DNA of 64,000 nt from assembly GCA_049322515.1 (NCBI GenBank), contig JBMOQW010000025.1:62001-126000 (forward strand), read 5' to 3'. Each line of letters starts with the position of its first letter. Position 1 is the first letter of the stretch. Positions 8,112 through 17,166 of this stretch are shown here, one piece after another. The translations under genes were made by a program, and so were the position numbers. Source of the DNA: Parasulfuritortus sp049322515 (lineage in GTDB: Bacteria > Pseudomonadota > Gammaproteobacteria > Burkholderiales > Thiobacillaceae). A model generated the notes under the pieces. That model was not told the origin of the DNA. It saw only the letters and a list, made by a program, of their open reading frames with translations, and searched no databases.

Positions 8112-9788
8112 TTATCGACCGATGGCAAGGATGTCGTTGAACAGGGTCGACGACGTCTGCAAGGCGCGCGCGGCGGCCTGGTAGATCTGCTGGTATTGGA
8201 TCAGATTGGCGGCTTCCTCGTCCAGGTTGACCCCGGAGAAGGCCTGCTGCGCGTTGCTGGCCTGGGTGGTCAGGCTTTCGTAGGCGATCACGTTGGCATC
8301 GGCCCCGTTGGCCAGCGTGGCATTGCGGCCGACCAGGCTGCTGTAAAAGGTCGCCAGGGTGTTGCTGCCGGTGCTCAGCACCTTGCTGCTGGCCAGGCCG
8401 GCCAACAGCAGTGCCTGGCTGTTGTCGCCCGGCCCGGCGCTGGTTCCGGGCGCGAGGGGATCTTCGCCCGCGGCGGCGATGTGGCTGGCCAGGAGGCCGG
8501 CCACCACGCCCAGGCTGGCAGCGGCATTCTCGGTCGGCCGGATCAGGAAGCGGTCACCGGCGGCCAGCCCGGCCCCCGCCAGGGTGAAGCCCTCGGCGGG
8601 ACCGATCAGGGCATTCAGGCCGGCCAGGGAGGCATTGCTGTAGCTGGTGCCGTCGGCCAGCCGGGTCAGGGTGTAGTCGGTGCCGTCGTAGCTCAGCCGG
8701 TAATCGCTCATCGCCAGCTGGCCGATGTCGGTCAGGGTCAGGGTCAGGCTGCCACCCCCCGTGTTGGTGCTGGCCGGAGCCGGCTGGCGCAGGGCCGGCA
8801 CGGTGAAGAAATCGCGTCCGGTCACCCCATCGAGGCCGTAGCCGGCCTGGTGGATGGCGTTGAATTCCGTCGCCAGGGAGTATGCCAGGGTGCCCAATTC
8901 GCGCTGGCTGGGCACCAGCACTTCCTCGCGGAAGGCCAGCAGACCGCCGATCTGGCCACCGCCGATCTGGGCGACGCCGATCGGTTCCAGATAGCTGCCG
9001 ATCTTCAGGGCCGGGGTCAGGCGCGCCGTATCGTTGGGGTCGGCGGTCACCGTGAGGGTGTTGGACTGGTTGCCCACCACCAGGGGCTGGCCAGATCCGA
9101 CGTAGAGGCTGAAGGCACCGTCCTGCTGCTCGACCGTGGTCACCGTGACCAGCTTGTTGATCTCGCCGACCAGTTGGTCGCGCTGGTCGAGCAGGTTGTT
9201 GGCACTGGCCAGGTCGCCCGAGGAGTTGGCCATGACGATGCGGGCGTTGATGCTGGCGATTTGCTGGGCGTAGTTGTTGACCTGGGTGGTCATGTCGCGC
9301 ATCTGCTGGTTGATCACCTGACCCATGTCGGTCAGCGCGGCATCATAGGCATTCATGCGGCTGGTCAGGATGTTGGCCTTGGACAGCAGGGCCTGGCGCG
9401 CGGTGGTCGAGGTCGGATCGTTGGCCACTTCCTGGACCCCGGCGAAGAACTCGGACAGGAAATTGCCCAGCCCGCTTTTCGCATCGCCGAGCAGGGTGTC
9501 CACCTGGGAGGCGTAGCTGGCGTAGGTTTCGTAGCGTGACAGCTGGCCCTGGTTGAGCAGCACGTTGTTGTCCAGGAAGCGGTCGTAGGCCCGGGTCAGG
9601 TTGTTGATGCTGACGCCGTTGCCGATCGCGCCACTGGTGTACTGGGTGGTGATCGCCGTGGAATAGGCCGCCAGTTGCCGGTGGTAGCCGGGGCTGCTGG
9701 CGTTGGCGATGTTGCGCTGGGTCGCCTGGATCGCGGACTGGGCGGCATACAGGCCGCTCAAGCTGCTGCTGATGAGTCCGGTGGGCAT
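8112..9788 (-). CDS. flgK: Flagellar hook-associated protein 1, FlgK
   Basis: The protein has 558 residues and forms the first junction layer between hook and filament. The N-terminus contains SSLSGLYAAQSAIQATQRNI followed by ANASSPGYHRQ, the usual rod/hook-family signature. The C-terminus GVNLDEEAANLIQYQQIYQA is the conserved FlgK/FlgE-family terminal helix. It lies 63 bases downstream of flgJ and 11 bases upstream of flgL. Confidence 0.96.
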   Translation of the reverse strand: MPTGLISSSLSGLYAAQSAIQATQRNIANASSPGYHRQLAAYSTAITTQYTSGAIGNGVSINNLTRAYDRFLDNNVLLNQGQLSRYETYASYASQVDTLLGDAKSGLGNFLSEFFAGVQEVANDPTSTTARQALLSKANILTSRMNAYDAALTDMGQVINQQMRDMTTQVNNYAQQIASINARIVMANSSGDLASANNLLDQRDQLVGEINKLVTVTTVEQQDGAFSLYVGSGQPLVVGNQSNTLTVTADPNDTARLTPALKIGSYLEPIGVAQIGGGQIGGLLAFREEVLVPSQRELGTLAYSLATEFNAIHQAGYGLDGVTGRDFFTVPALRQPAPASTNTGGGSLTLTLTDIGQLAMSDYRLSYDGTDYTLTRLADGTSYSNASLAGLNALIGPAEGFTLAGAGLAAGDRFLIRPTENAAASLGVVAGLLASHIAAAGEDPLAPGTSAGPGDNSQALLLAGLASSKVLSTGSNTLATFYSSLVGRNATLANGADANVIAYESLTTQASNAQQAFSGVNLDEEAANLIQYQQIYQAAARALQTSSTLFNDILAIGR

Positions 9789-9851
9789 GGTGAACCTCCT
9801 AGTGAATGGCCGGACGGGCGCAGGCGCCCGCCATGTTCAGGGTGCGCGGGG

Positions 9852-10796
9852 TCATGCCAGTACCTCGGAGACGCTCGCGATCACGCCGCGCAATTTGCTC
9901 GCGTAGGCGGGATCAGTGGCATAGCCGCCCTTGACCAGGGTCGCGACGAAAGTCTCGGGGTCATTGCCCACGTCTTGCAGGCCATACTTCTGGCCGAGCA
10001 GGCGGGCGTAGTCGGCAAACGCCTCGCCATAGTCGGCATAGGCCCGGAACGACTGGCTGACCTTCATGGCCAAGCCCTGGCGGTACTCGGTGGTGGTGAC
10101 CTCGGCGGTCTGGCCGTGCCAGCCGGTGGCCTTGATGCCGAACAGATTGTGGCTGGCGCCGCCCTCGGCGGTGCGGATCTCGCGCTTGCCCCAGCCCGAC
10201 TCGAGCGCCGCCTGGGCGATCATGAAACGGGCCGGAATGCCGGTCTCGGCTTCGACCGCCTGGGCATGGGGCAGCAGGCGGTCGATGAAGTCCTGCTTGG
10301 TCTGGGCGGCACCGCCCGGCTGGGCGGATGACTGGCTGGTCGGGGCCGCCACCGCCTCGGGGGTGGACGCGGGCGTCACCGACCCCGAAGATGGGCGCGC
10401 CGGCACGACCTCGTTGCCCACCGGGTCGACTTCGGCGGACGCCTGCACCTGGCTCAAGCGTTCCTGCCAGGCCTGGCCCTGGGCCTCGACGCCGAGCCGC
10501 TTGACCACCGCGTCGGCGAGGCCGAGACCGTGGCCGCGGCTGATCTGGCGGGCCCATTGCTGGTCGAGCATCTCCCGGTACATTTTGAGGGTCGAGCTGG
10601 AACCGTAGACATCCTGCTCACCGGTGAACTCGGTGGCACGCATGCTTTTCAGCATCATCTGCACGAACATCGCCTCGAACTCGCGCGCCGCCGCCTTGAG
10701 CGCGCCGGGATCGCCCGCCGCCGCGCTGCGACGCAGGGCCTGGGCGCCCTGGACATCGACGCTGAGACGGTCGGAAAGGTCGACGGCGGCGAGCAT
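9852..10796 (-). CDS. flgJ: Flagellar rod assembly protein and peptidoglycan hydrolase FlgJ
   Basis: The protein has 314 residues. The N-terminal rod-capping domain (AAREFEAMFVQMMLKSMRAT, residues about 35-55) is followed by a variable Ala/Pro/Ser linker. A C-terminal glucosaminidase domain contains FMIAQAALESGWGKREIR, with the catalytic-type Glu, and SHNLFGIKATGW. It opens the cell wall for the growing rod. The start codon overlaps the flgI stop codon (TGATG). Confidence 0.95.
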   Translation of the reverse strand: MLAAVDLSDRLSVDVQGAQALRRSAAAGDPGALKAAAREFEAMFVQMMLKSMRATEFTGEQDVYGSSSTLKMYREMLDQQWARQISRGHGLGLADAVVKRLGVEAQGQAWQERLSQVQASAEVDPVGNEVVPARPSSGSVTPASTPEAVAAPTSQSSAQPGGAAQTKQDFIDRLLPHAQAVEAETGIPARFMIAQAALESGWGKREIRTAEGGASHNLFGIKATGWHGQTAEVTTTEYRQGLAMKVSQSFRAYADYGEAFADYARLLGQKYGLQDVGNDPETFVATLVKGGYATDPAYASKLRGVIASVSEVLA

Positions 10797-11902
10797 CAGA
10801 TGATCTCCAGGTCCGCCTTCAGGGCACCCGCCGCCTTCATGGCCTGCAGGATCGACAGCAGGTCCTGCGGCGTGGCGCCGACCGCGTTGAGGGCCTTGAC
10901 GACATCGCCCAGGCTGGCGGTCGCCGGCACCACGATCAACTCGCCCTGCGCGCTGGTGACTTGCACGTCAGCCGTCTGGGTGGCCACGGTTTCGCCGCCC
11001 GCCAGCGGGTTGGGCTGGCTGACCTGGGTTTCGCTGTCGATGGTCACCGACAGGTTGCCGTGCGCGATGGCGCACTTGTCCAGGTTGACCTGCTGGTTCA
11101 TGACGATGGAACCGGTGCGGGCATTCAGGATGACCTTCGGCGTCGGCGTGGCGGGATTCAGGTTGACGCTTTCCAGCTGGGCCAGGAAGGCGACACGCTT
11201 GCCCGGATCGCGCGGCGCGGCCACCTGGATCAGGCGGCCGTCGAGGGCGGTCGCGGTGCCCCGGCCGAAGGCACGGTCGATGGCCTCGGCGGTGCGCGCG
11301 GCGGTGGTGAAATCGGTCTCCTTGAGCTCGACGTGCACGTAGTCACCCTGGCCGACCGGGGTCGCCACCCTACGCTCGACCGTGGCCCCGCCCGGAATGC
11401 GGCCGGCCGAGAGATGATTGACGACCTGGCTGGAGCCGCCCGCCGAGGCGCCCGCGCCGCCGACCAGGAGGTTGCCCTGGGCGATCGCGTAGACCAGTCC
11501 GTCGGCGCCCTTGAGCGGCGACATCAGCAGCGTCCCGCCGCGCAGGCTCTTGGCGTTGTCGAGTGCCGAGACGGTGACATCGATGGTCTGGCCCGGCTTG
11601 GCGAAGGGCGGCAGGGTCGCGGTCAGCATCACCGCCGAGACGTTCTTGAGCGAGACGCTGTCGGTGGCCGGCAGATTGATGCCCATCTGGCCGAGCATGG
11701 AGATGATGCTCTGCTGGGCGAACTTGCTGGTGGCACCGGTGCCGTCGAGGCCGACCACCAGGCCATAGCCGACCAGCTGGTTCTGGCGCACCCCGGCGAG
11801 GTTGGCGATGTCCTTGATCCGCTCGGCCCAGGCCGGGACCGCGAGGCCCAGCATCAGCAGGCCAGCGAACAGAAATCGAGTCGAACGCGCGGACATGGCC
11901 AT
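10796..11902 (-). CDS. flgI: Flagellar P-ring protein FlgI
   Basis: The protein has 368 residues. A Sec signal peptide (FLFAGLLMLGLAVPAWA) precedes the mature start ERIKDIANLAGVRQNQLVGYG, which is characteristic of P-ring subunits assembled in the periplasm. It contains GYGLVVGLDGTG and ends in GALKADLEII. It follows flgH by a few bases and overlaps flgJ. Confidence 0.97.
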   Translation of the reverse strand: MAMSARSTRFLFAGLLMLGLAVPAWAERIKDIANLAGVRQNQLVGYGLVVGLDGTGATSKFAQQSIISMLGQMGINLPATDSVSLKNVSAVMLTATLPPFAKPGQTIDVTVSALDNAKSLRGGTLLMSPLKGADGLVYAIAQGNLLVGGAGASAGGSSQVVNHLSAGRIPGGATVERRVATPVGQGDYVHVELKETDFTTAARTAEAIDRAFGRGTATALDGRLIQVAAPRDPGKRVAFLAQLESVNLNPATPTPKVILNARTGSIVMNQQVNLDKCAIAHGNLSVTIDSETQVSQPNPLAGGETVATQTADVQVTSAQGELIVVPATASLGDVVKALNAVGATPQDLLSILQAMKAAGALKADLEII

Positions 11903-11906
11903 CCCC

Positions 11907-12581
11907 TCAGAAGGGCAACACGTTGAGGAAGAAGCGGGCCATCATGCTGGTGACCTGGGCGCGATCCAGCGACTGGCGATTCTTCGACTCGATCCGGGCG
12001 TCGGCGACCTGGGTCGAGTTGACCGCACCCTCGCGATTGATGTCGCGCGGGTTCACCACACCGGCCAGGCGCAGGTATTCGGTATCGTTGTTCACCGAGA
12101 CCTGCTTTTCGCCGGCCACCACCAGGTTGCCATTGACCAGCACTTCGACCACGGTGACGGTGATGGAGCCGGTGACGCTGTTGGTGTTGGATTCGTCATC
12201 CTTGAAGTTCTGGCTGGTCTCCGAGGCCGGCGACCAGGCGGTGTCGCCGATGCCGAGCACGTTGCCGAGCAGCTTCGGCGCCGGGACATTGACGCTGGCG
12301 CTCGACTCCCGGTCTTCCTTGGTCTCCGACTTGCGCTTGACCTCGGTCTTCTCGACCAGCTTGACAGTCAGGGTGTCGCCCACCCGACGGGCCCGGCGAT
12401 CTTCGAACAGGGCCACGCCCAGACTGGGCTGGTAGATGGCGCCGTCATTGACGGCTTCCCGGACCGGCGGCTGGGGCCGCGCGCTGAGCGGCTGCTGGAT
12501 ATTGGTCGAGGGCGCCGAGGCACAGCCGGCCAGGAGCGCGCCGAGCAGGACAGGAAGCATGGACCGGAGGCAAGCTGACAT
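11907..12581 (-). CDS. flgH: Flagellar L-ring lipoprotein FlgH
   Basis: The protein has about 224 residues, with a lipobox (LLAGC) early in the sequence, VGDTLTVKLVEKTE and the C-terminal SMMARFFLNVLPF. I chose the start at 12581 because it gives a compact lipoprotein signal with AGGG upstream. An in-frame ATG at 12617 lies upstream of the transcription start predicted from the sigma-54 element at 12623-12638, so it is unlikely to be used. It is the first gene of the flgHIJKL unit. Confidence 0.94.
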   Translation of the reverse strand: MSACLRSMLPVLLGALLAGCASAPSTNIQQPLSARPQPPVREAVNDGAIYQPSLGVALFEDRRARRVGDTLTVKLVEKTEVKRKSETKEDRESSASVNVPAPKLLGNVLGIGDTAWSPASETSQNFKDDESNTNSVTGSITVTVVEVLVNGNLVVAGEKQVSVNNDTEYLRLAGVVNPRDINREGAVNSTQVADARIESKNRQSLDRAQVTSMMARFFLNVLPF

Positions 12582-12622
12582 CGCTGAAACCCTATGGACT
12601 GAACCGAGACAAGCCATGTTCT

Positions 12623-12638
12623 AGCAAGCCACGTGCCC
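12623..12638 (-). promoter_or_regulatory. Candidate sigma-54 promoter of flgHIJKL
   Basis: On the minus strand the sequence reads GGGCACGTGGCTTGCT. GG (-24) and GC (-12) are exactly 10 bases apart, and it matches the RpoN consensus TGGCACN5TTGCW except at the first base. The predicted start falls near 12612, between this element and the flgH ATG at 12581. Confidence 0.75.
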
Positions 12639-12690
12639 ATAGATTTTTCTTTTTTTGTTCAATGACTTGAACGATCCGACCCACGCGAGC

Positions 12691-12716
12691 GGCAAGCCCA
12701 CCGGCAAGTCTTGCCG
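12691..12716. promoter_or_regulatory. Candidate enhancer-binding-protein site upstream of flgH
   Basis: GGCAAGCCCACCGGCAAGTC followed by TTGCCG contains the perfect palindrome CGGCAAG-T-CTTGCCG and an extra GGCAAG half-site. A near copy lies at 17167-17193 upstream of flgB. The edge is 53 bases from the sigma-54 element, against 52 at flgB. Confidence 0.6.
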
Positions 12717-12744
12717 CCCCGTACAGCGTTCGGATCAGGACCGC

Positions 12745-13524
12745 TCAGATCTGGGTCAGGCGCTGGAGCATCTGGTCGGACGTGGTGATGGCCCGCGAAT
12801 TGAGCTCGAAGGCGCGCTGCGCCACGATCATGTTGACCAATTCCTCGGCCACGTTGACGTTCGAGGTCTCGACGAAATTCTGATTCAGGACACCGGCGCC
12901 GTTCTCGCCCGGATTGGAAATCTGCGGCGCCCCCGAGGCGGCGGTTTCCGCGTACAGGTTTTCGCCCAGGCTTTGCAGGCCGGTCGGATTGACGAAGGTG
13001 GCCAGCTGGATCGGCCCCTGGGTGGTCAGGGCATTGTTCGGCTGGGTGATGGTGACCACGCCGTCGCGACCGATCGACACCGCCAGGGCGTCGTTGGGAA
13101 TGGTGATCTGGGGCAGCACCGGGAAGCCGCTCGCGGTGACCAGGATACCCTGGCTGTCGACCTGGAAGGAGCCGTCGCGGGTGTAGTTGGTGGTGCCGTC
13201 CGGCATCTGGATCTGGAAGTAGCCGCGGCCGTTGACCGCGACATCGAGAGAGTTCTCGGTCTGTTGCAGGCCGCCCTGGGTATGCACCCGTTCGGTGGCC
13301 ACCACGCGGGCACCGACCCCGAGCTGGAAGCCGCTGGGCAGCTGGGTCTGCTGGGAAGACTGGGCACCGGGCTGGCGGATGGTCTGGTAGAGCAGGTCTT
13401 CGAACACCGCCCGGCCCTTCTTGAAGCCGGTGGTGCTGACGTTGGCCAGGTTGTTCGAGATCACGTCGAGCTGGATCTGCTGCGCGTCAAGGCCGGTGCG
13501 GGCGATGTGCAGGGAACGCATCAT
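12745..13524 (-). CDS. flgG: Flagellar distal rod protein FlgG
   Basis: The protein has 259 residues, the usual size. Signatures are SLHIARTGLDAQQIQLDVIS at the N-terminus, the NNLANVSTTGFKKGRAVFED motif, and a C-terminal VNMIVAQRAFELNSRAITT helix. It forms the distal rod that passes through the P and L rings. It is the last gene of the flgBCDEFG run, separated from flgH by a 163-base gap that holds the flgH promoter. Confidence 0.97.
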   Translation of the reverse strand: MMRSLHIARTGLDAQQIQLDVISNNLANVSTTGFKKGRAVFEDLLYQTIRQPGAQSSQQTQLPSGFQLGVGARVVATERVHTQGGLQQTENSLDVAVNGRGYFQIQMPDGTTNYTRDGSFQVDSQGILVTASGFPVLPQITIPNDALAVSIGRDGVVTITQPNNALTTQGPIQLATFVNPTGLQSLGENLYAETAASGAPQISNPGENGAGVLNQNFVETSNVNVAEELVNMIVAQRAFELNSRAITTSDQMLQRLTQI

Positions 13525-13540
13525 GATGGGGTGACCTCAG

Positions 13541-14278
13541 TTATCGGGCGATGACCTTGTCGCCGGCCCGATGGTTGTCCTCGGCGGCGCGCAGCAGGCG
13601 CATCTGGGTTTCGAACTGCCGGGCCAGGCCGATCATGCTGACCAGGGCCTCGGCAGGATTGACGTTGCTGCCTTCCAGGGCGCCGACCGCGAGCCGGACG
13701 TTCTCGTCGGCGGGCGCCGCGGCCCCCGTCTTCAGCCGGAACAGGCCGTCGTCGCCACGCACCAGATCGGCTTCCGGGGGGTTCACCAGCTTGATCCGGC
13801 CCGCCACCTCGACCGCGTTCCGGTTGCCGCCATTGGGCACGCTGGATACGGTGCCGTCCGTGGCGATCTGCGTCTCCTGATCGGGCGCCACCGCGATCGG
13901 TCCGCCATCGCCGACCACCAGCAAGCCGTTGCCGGTCTGCAGGAGACCATTGAGCGACACCTGCAAGTCGCCCATCCGGGTGTAGGCCTCCTGGCCGTTG
14001 CCATCCTGGACGGCGATCCAGCCCTGGTTGCGCACGGCGATGTCGAGACTGCGGCCGGTATGCTGGATCGAGCCCGGGGTGTAGTCGCTGGCCGGCGTGG
14101 TTTCCAGCACGAAGGCGCGGGTGCGCGCGCCCTCGCCCACCACCGGCAGGGCGCGCATGACGCTCAGCTCGGCCTTGAACCCGGCGGTCGAGATGTTGGC
14201 CAGGTTGTGGGAAACCGCCGCCTGCTGGCGGGTGATTTCCCGGGCGCCGGTCATGGCGACATAGATGACGCGATCCAT
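13541..14278 (-). CDS. flgF: Flagellar proximal rod protein FlgF
   Basis: The protein has 245 residues and begins MDRVIYVAMTGAREITRQQA, followed by VSHNLANISTAGFKAELSVM. The C-terminal ALVSMIGLARQFETQMRLL is the family helix. It is a proximal rod component between flgE and flgG, with short gaps on both sides. Confidence 0.95.
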   Translation of the reverse strand: MDRVIYVAMTGAREITRQQAAVSHNLANISTAGFKAELSVMRALPVVGEGARTRAFVLETTPASDYTPGSIQHTGRSLDIAVRNQGWIAVQDGNGQEAYTRMGDLQVSLNGLLQTGNGLLVVGDGGPIAVAPDQETQIATDGTVSSVPNGGNRNAVEVAGRIKLVNPPEADLVRGDDGLFRLKTGAAAPADENVRLAVGALEGSNVNPAEALVSMIGLARQFETQMRLLRAAEDNHRAGDKVIAR

Positions 14279-14303
14279 GCGGGTTCAGTCCTGTGCGGCG
14301 CGC

Positions 14304-15557
14304 TCAGCGGATGTTGACCAGGGTCTGCAGGATGTTGCTTTGCGCGGTGACGGTCTGGGCATTGGCCTGGTAGACGCGCTGGGCGACGATCAGGTTGACC
14401 AGCTCGGCGGTCAGGTCGACGTTGGATTCCTCCACCGCCGAGGGTTTAAGCTGGCCCAGGGTCCCGGTACCCGGCGCGCCCGGCAGCGAGGGGTCGCCGG
14501 ATTCGCGGGTCTTGGTCCACTGGTTGTTGCCGACCGGGGTCAGGCCCTGCGGGTTGTTGAAGTTGACCAGGGCGATCTGGCCGAAGTCCTTGGTGTAGCC
14601 ATTCGAGTAGCGGCCTTGCAGATAGCCGTCCTGGGAGATCGAGACCCCGATCAGGTCGCCTGGGGCGTAGCCGTTCTGGGTCGCGGAATAGACCCGGAAG
14701 CCGCTGCCATACAGTGTCGTACCCGAGAAAGACACCGGATCGATGACGATGTCACCGGCGCCGGTGCCGAGCGCGGCGGTGGTCACGGTCAAGGTCGCGA
14801 ACGGCGAAGTGGCCAGGGTGCCGTCGGAGTTGAAGGTCATGGCCCCGAGCGGGGCGATCGCCGGAGGCGGCGCGGTCACCGCGGAGCCATCCAGGTTGAC
14901 CGTTTCGCCGGCGGAATTGACCAGGGTCGAGTAAACCTGCCAGGTCAAGCCGTTGGCATCGGCTGAATCCTTGACGAAAAACAGGCGCAGGGTGTGCTGG
15001 TTGCCCGCCTCGTCGTAAACGCTCACCGGCGTCGAGCTGTTGTAGGTGGTCGAATCACCGGGGTAGAAATCGGCCGGATCGAGCGCCGGCAAGGTCGAAT
15101 TCAGGTTCACCGACATGCTCAGGTTGCTGGTCGCCACCGGCGACAGCGATTCGAAACTGATCTGCAGTTCGCTCAGGCCACCGCCGGTGCCGAGGCCCAT
15201 GACCTTGGTGCCGTTGGCATCGGTGAGATAGCCGAAAGCGTCGGTCTGGAACTGGCCATTGCGGGTGAAGTTGCCGTTCTGCAGGACGAAGAAGCCGCCC
15301 CCATTGATCGCCACGTCGAGCGGGTTGTTGGTCGTCGTGATGTTGCCCTGGGTGAACTGCTGGGCCACGGTGCTGACCAGGGTGCCGGCGCCGGCCAGGG
15401 CGGTGCCGCCCGAATACAGCGAGTTGGCGTAGACGTCGGCGAACTGGGTGCGTGACGCCTTGAAACCGGCCGTGCTGGTGTTGGCAATGTTGTTGCCGAT
15501 CACGTCGAGCTGCTTGGAACTCGCGCTCAGGCCACTCAAACCTTGCTGGAAGCTCAT
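14304..15557 (-). CDS. flgE: Flagellar hook protein FlgE
   Basis: The protein has 417 residues. The N-terminus MSFQQGLSGLSASSKQLDVI with NNIANTSTAGFKASRTQF and the C-terminus LVNLIVAQRVYQANAQTVT are hook-protein signatures. A central insertion (residues about 70-360) corresponds to the variable surface domains. FlgE polymerises into the universal joint of the flagellum. It follows flgD by 11 bases. Confidence 0.96.
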   Translation of the reverse strand: MSFQQGLSGLSASSKQLDVIGNNIANTSTAGFKASRTQFADVYANSLYSGGTALAGAGTLVSTVAQQFTQGNITTTNNPLDVAINGGGFFVLQNGNFTRNGQFQTDAFGYLTDANGTKVMGLGTGGGLSELQISFESLSPVATSNLSMSVNLNSTLPALDPADFYPGDSTTYNSSTPVSVYDEAGNQHTLRLFFVKDSADANGLTWQVYSTLVNSAGETVNLDGSAVTAPPPAIAPLGAMTFNSDGTLATSPFATLTVTTAALGTGAGDIVIDPVSFSGTTLYGSGFRVYSATQNGYAPGDLIGVSISQDGYLQGRYSNGYTKDFGQIALVNFNNPQGLTPVGNNQWTKTRESGDPSLPGAPGTGTLGQLKPSAVEESNVDLTAELVNLIVAQRVYQANAQTVTAQSNILQTLVNIR

Positions 15558-15568
15558 CTCATCCTCCG

Positions 15569-16231
15569 TCAGAAAATTTGCCGCAGGCTGTTCAGGTCGT
15601 ACTGGCCGAGCCCGGCCAGGTCTGCCTTGAACACCCCGGAATTCATGGTCAGGCTGGTCACCGTCGACAGGCTCAGCGTGGTCGCCGGCACGGTGCCGCC
15701 GGCCTGGCTGGCCAGCACGTTCATGCGGTAGTCGCCCTCGGGCAGCGCATTGCCGGCGTCATCGGTGCCATCCCAGACGAAATGAGTGATGCCCGCCGAT
15801 TGGGGCCCCAGGTCGATCGTCTTCACCACTTCGCCGGCAGCATCCTCGATGGTGACCACGACCGCGTCAGCGGATTTTTCCAGATTCACGCCCCCGCCGG
15901 CCTGACCTTCATAGAGGCCGATCAGGTCACCGTCGGCCAGCACCTGATGCCCGATCAGCGAGGCCGCCTGGAGATTCTGGGTGGCATAGAAGCCGTTCAG
16001 GAGTTCGTTCATGGTGGTATTGAGGTTGTTCACCCCCTCCACCGTGGACATCTGGGCCAACTGGGAAGTCAGCTCGGCATTCTCCATCGGATTCATCGGA
16101 TCCTGGTTCTTCAACTGGGTCACCAGCAGGGACAGGAACCGTTCCTGGATCTCCTGCACGCCGCCGTAGGCACTCTCCATCTGGGATGCGACCCCGGTGG
16201 AAGATTGAACGCTGGCCACTGTCATGATCAT
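15569..16231 (-). CDS. flgD: Flagellar hook assembly scaffold FlgD
   Basis: The protein has 220 residues. It contains the conserved FLSLLVTQLKNQDPMNPMEN block and AELTSQLAQMSTVEGVNNLN, then an Ig-like FlgD domain (THFVWDGTDDAGNALPEGDY). FlgD caps the growing hook. The start may be at 16231 or two codons later at 16225. Confidence 0.96.
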   Translation of the reverse strand: MIMTVASVQSSTGVASQMESAYGGVQEIQERFLSLLVTQLKNQDPMNPMENAELTSQLAQMSTVEGVNNLNTTMNELLNGFYATQNLQAASLIGHQVLADGDLIGLYEGQAGGGVNLEKSADAVVVTIEDAAGEVVKTIDLGPQSAGITHFVWDGTDDAGNALPEGDYRMNVLASQAGGTVPATTLSLSTVTSLTMNSGVFKADLAGLGQYDLNSLRQIF

Positions 16232-16244
16232 TCCTTCCTATTCA

Positions 16245-16658
16245 TCAAGCCTGCAAGAGCGCCACCGTGCGCTGCATGAGATCCTTCACCGTCGACATCA
16301 CCTCGGCATTGGTCTGGTACGACCGCGATGCGGAGATCATGTTGACCATTTCCTCGACCGGATCGACATTCGGGTAGGTGATGTAGCCCTTTTCGTCGGC
16401 CAGGGGGTGCTTGGGGTCGTAGACCAGGCGTCCGGGCCGATCGTCTTCCAGGACATGGGTCATGCGCACCCCTTGCGCCCAAGGCGTGCGGGGGTCGATC
16501 GGGGTGGCCTGGAAGAACACCTGCTTGGCCTTGTAGCCCTCGCCGGTCGAGGCGTGCGCCGATTCGGCGTTGGCCAGGTTGCTGGCCACGGCATTCAGGC
16601 GCATGGATTGCGCGGTCAGGGCCGTGGCGGCGATCTGGAAGACGTTTTGCATCGACAT
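16245..16658 (-). CDS. flgC: Flagellar proximal rod protein FlgC
   Basis: The protein has 137 residues with ALTAQSMRLNAVASNLANAE at the N-terminus and the C-terminal VEEMVNMISASRSYQTNAEV. The proline-containing YPNVDPVEEM segment is typical of FlgC. The start codon overlaps the end of flgB by one base. Confidence 0.96.
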   Translation of the reverse strand: MSMQNVFQIAATALTAQSMRLNAVASNLANAESAHASTGEGYKAKQVFFQATPIDPRTPWAQGVRMTHVLEDDRPGRLVYDPKHPLADEKGYITYPNVDPVEEMVNMISASRSYQTNAEVMSTVKDLMQRTVALLQA

Positions 16659-17071
16659 CAGCGGCCCTCCGAGAAGGCGGTCTTGAGTTTTTCCGTGGCG
16701 CTGCGCATGCGCTCGAGCAGAAACTGGTACTGCAAGGCGTTTTCCGTGAACTGGGCCCGCTCGATGTCCGGGTCGACCGTATTGCCATCCAGGCTGGGTT
16801 GCAGCGGCTGCCGGTACAGGAGACCCGCGCCCGTGGTGCCGGTGCCCGACCCCATGCCCTCGAGATGTCGCACTGAAGTAGTCACCAGCTTGACCGGCCC
16901 CACCCCGCCCCCGAGCGCGGAACGCAGCGCCCCGGCGAAGTCGAGGTCACGCGCCTTGTAATTGGGGGTATCGGCGTTCGCCAGGTTCGAGGCCAGCACT
17001 TCCTGGCGACGCGCGCGCAGGGACAGCGCGGTCTGCACGAAAGAAAATTCCTGGTCGATCTTGTTGAGCAT
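16658..17071 (-). CDS. flgB: Flagellar proximal rod protein FlgB
   Basis: The protein has about 137 residues starting MLNKIDQEFSFVQTALSLRA, with the rod signature VLASNLANADTPNYKARDLD. I chose the ATG at 17071 because AAAGGAG lies about 8 bases upstream. A longer in-frame GTG start at 17116 would overlap the sigma-54 element and precede the predicted transcript. It is the first gene of the flgBCDEFG operon. Confidence 0.95.
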   Translation of the reverse strand: MLNKIDQEFSFVQTALSLRARRQEVLASNLANADTPNYKARDLDFAGALRSALGGGVGPVKLVTTSVRHLEGMGSGTGTTGAGLLYRQPLQPSLDGNTVDPDIERAQFTENALQYQFLLERMRSATEKLKTAFSEGR

Positions 17072-17099
17072 GGCGAAGACTCCTTTGCATACGACCCAT

Positions 17100-17115
17100 A
17101 GCAAAGGACATGCCA
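17100..17115 (-). promoter_or_regulatory. Candidate sigma-54 promoter of flgBCDEFG
   Basis: The minus strand reads TGGCATGTCCTTTGCT, a near-perfect RpoN promoter with GG (-24) and GC (-12) 10 bases apart. The predicted transcription start near 17089 leaves a short leader carrying the AAAGGAG ribosome-binding site of flgB. Confidence 0.8.
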
Positions 17116-17166
17116 CGCGCTAAGTGATTGATTCTGCGCGCGGCGACCCGCCGTTCCAAGCCAGGC

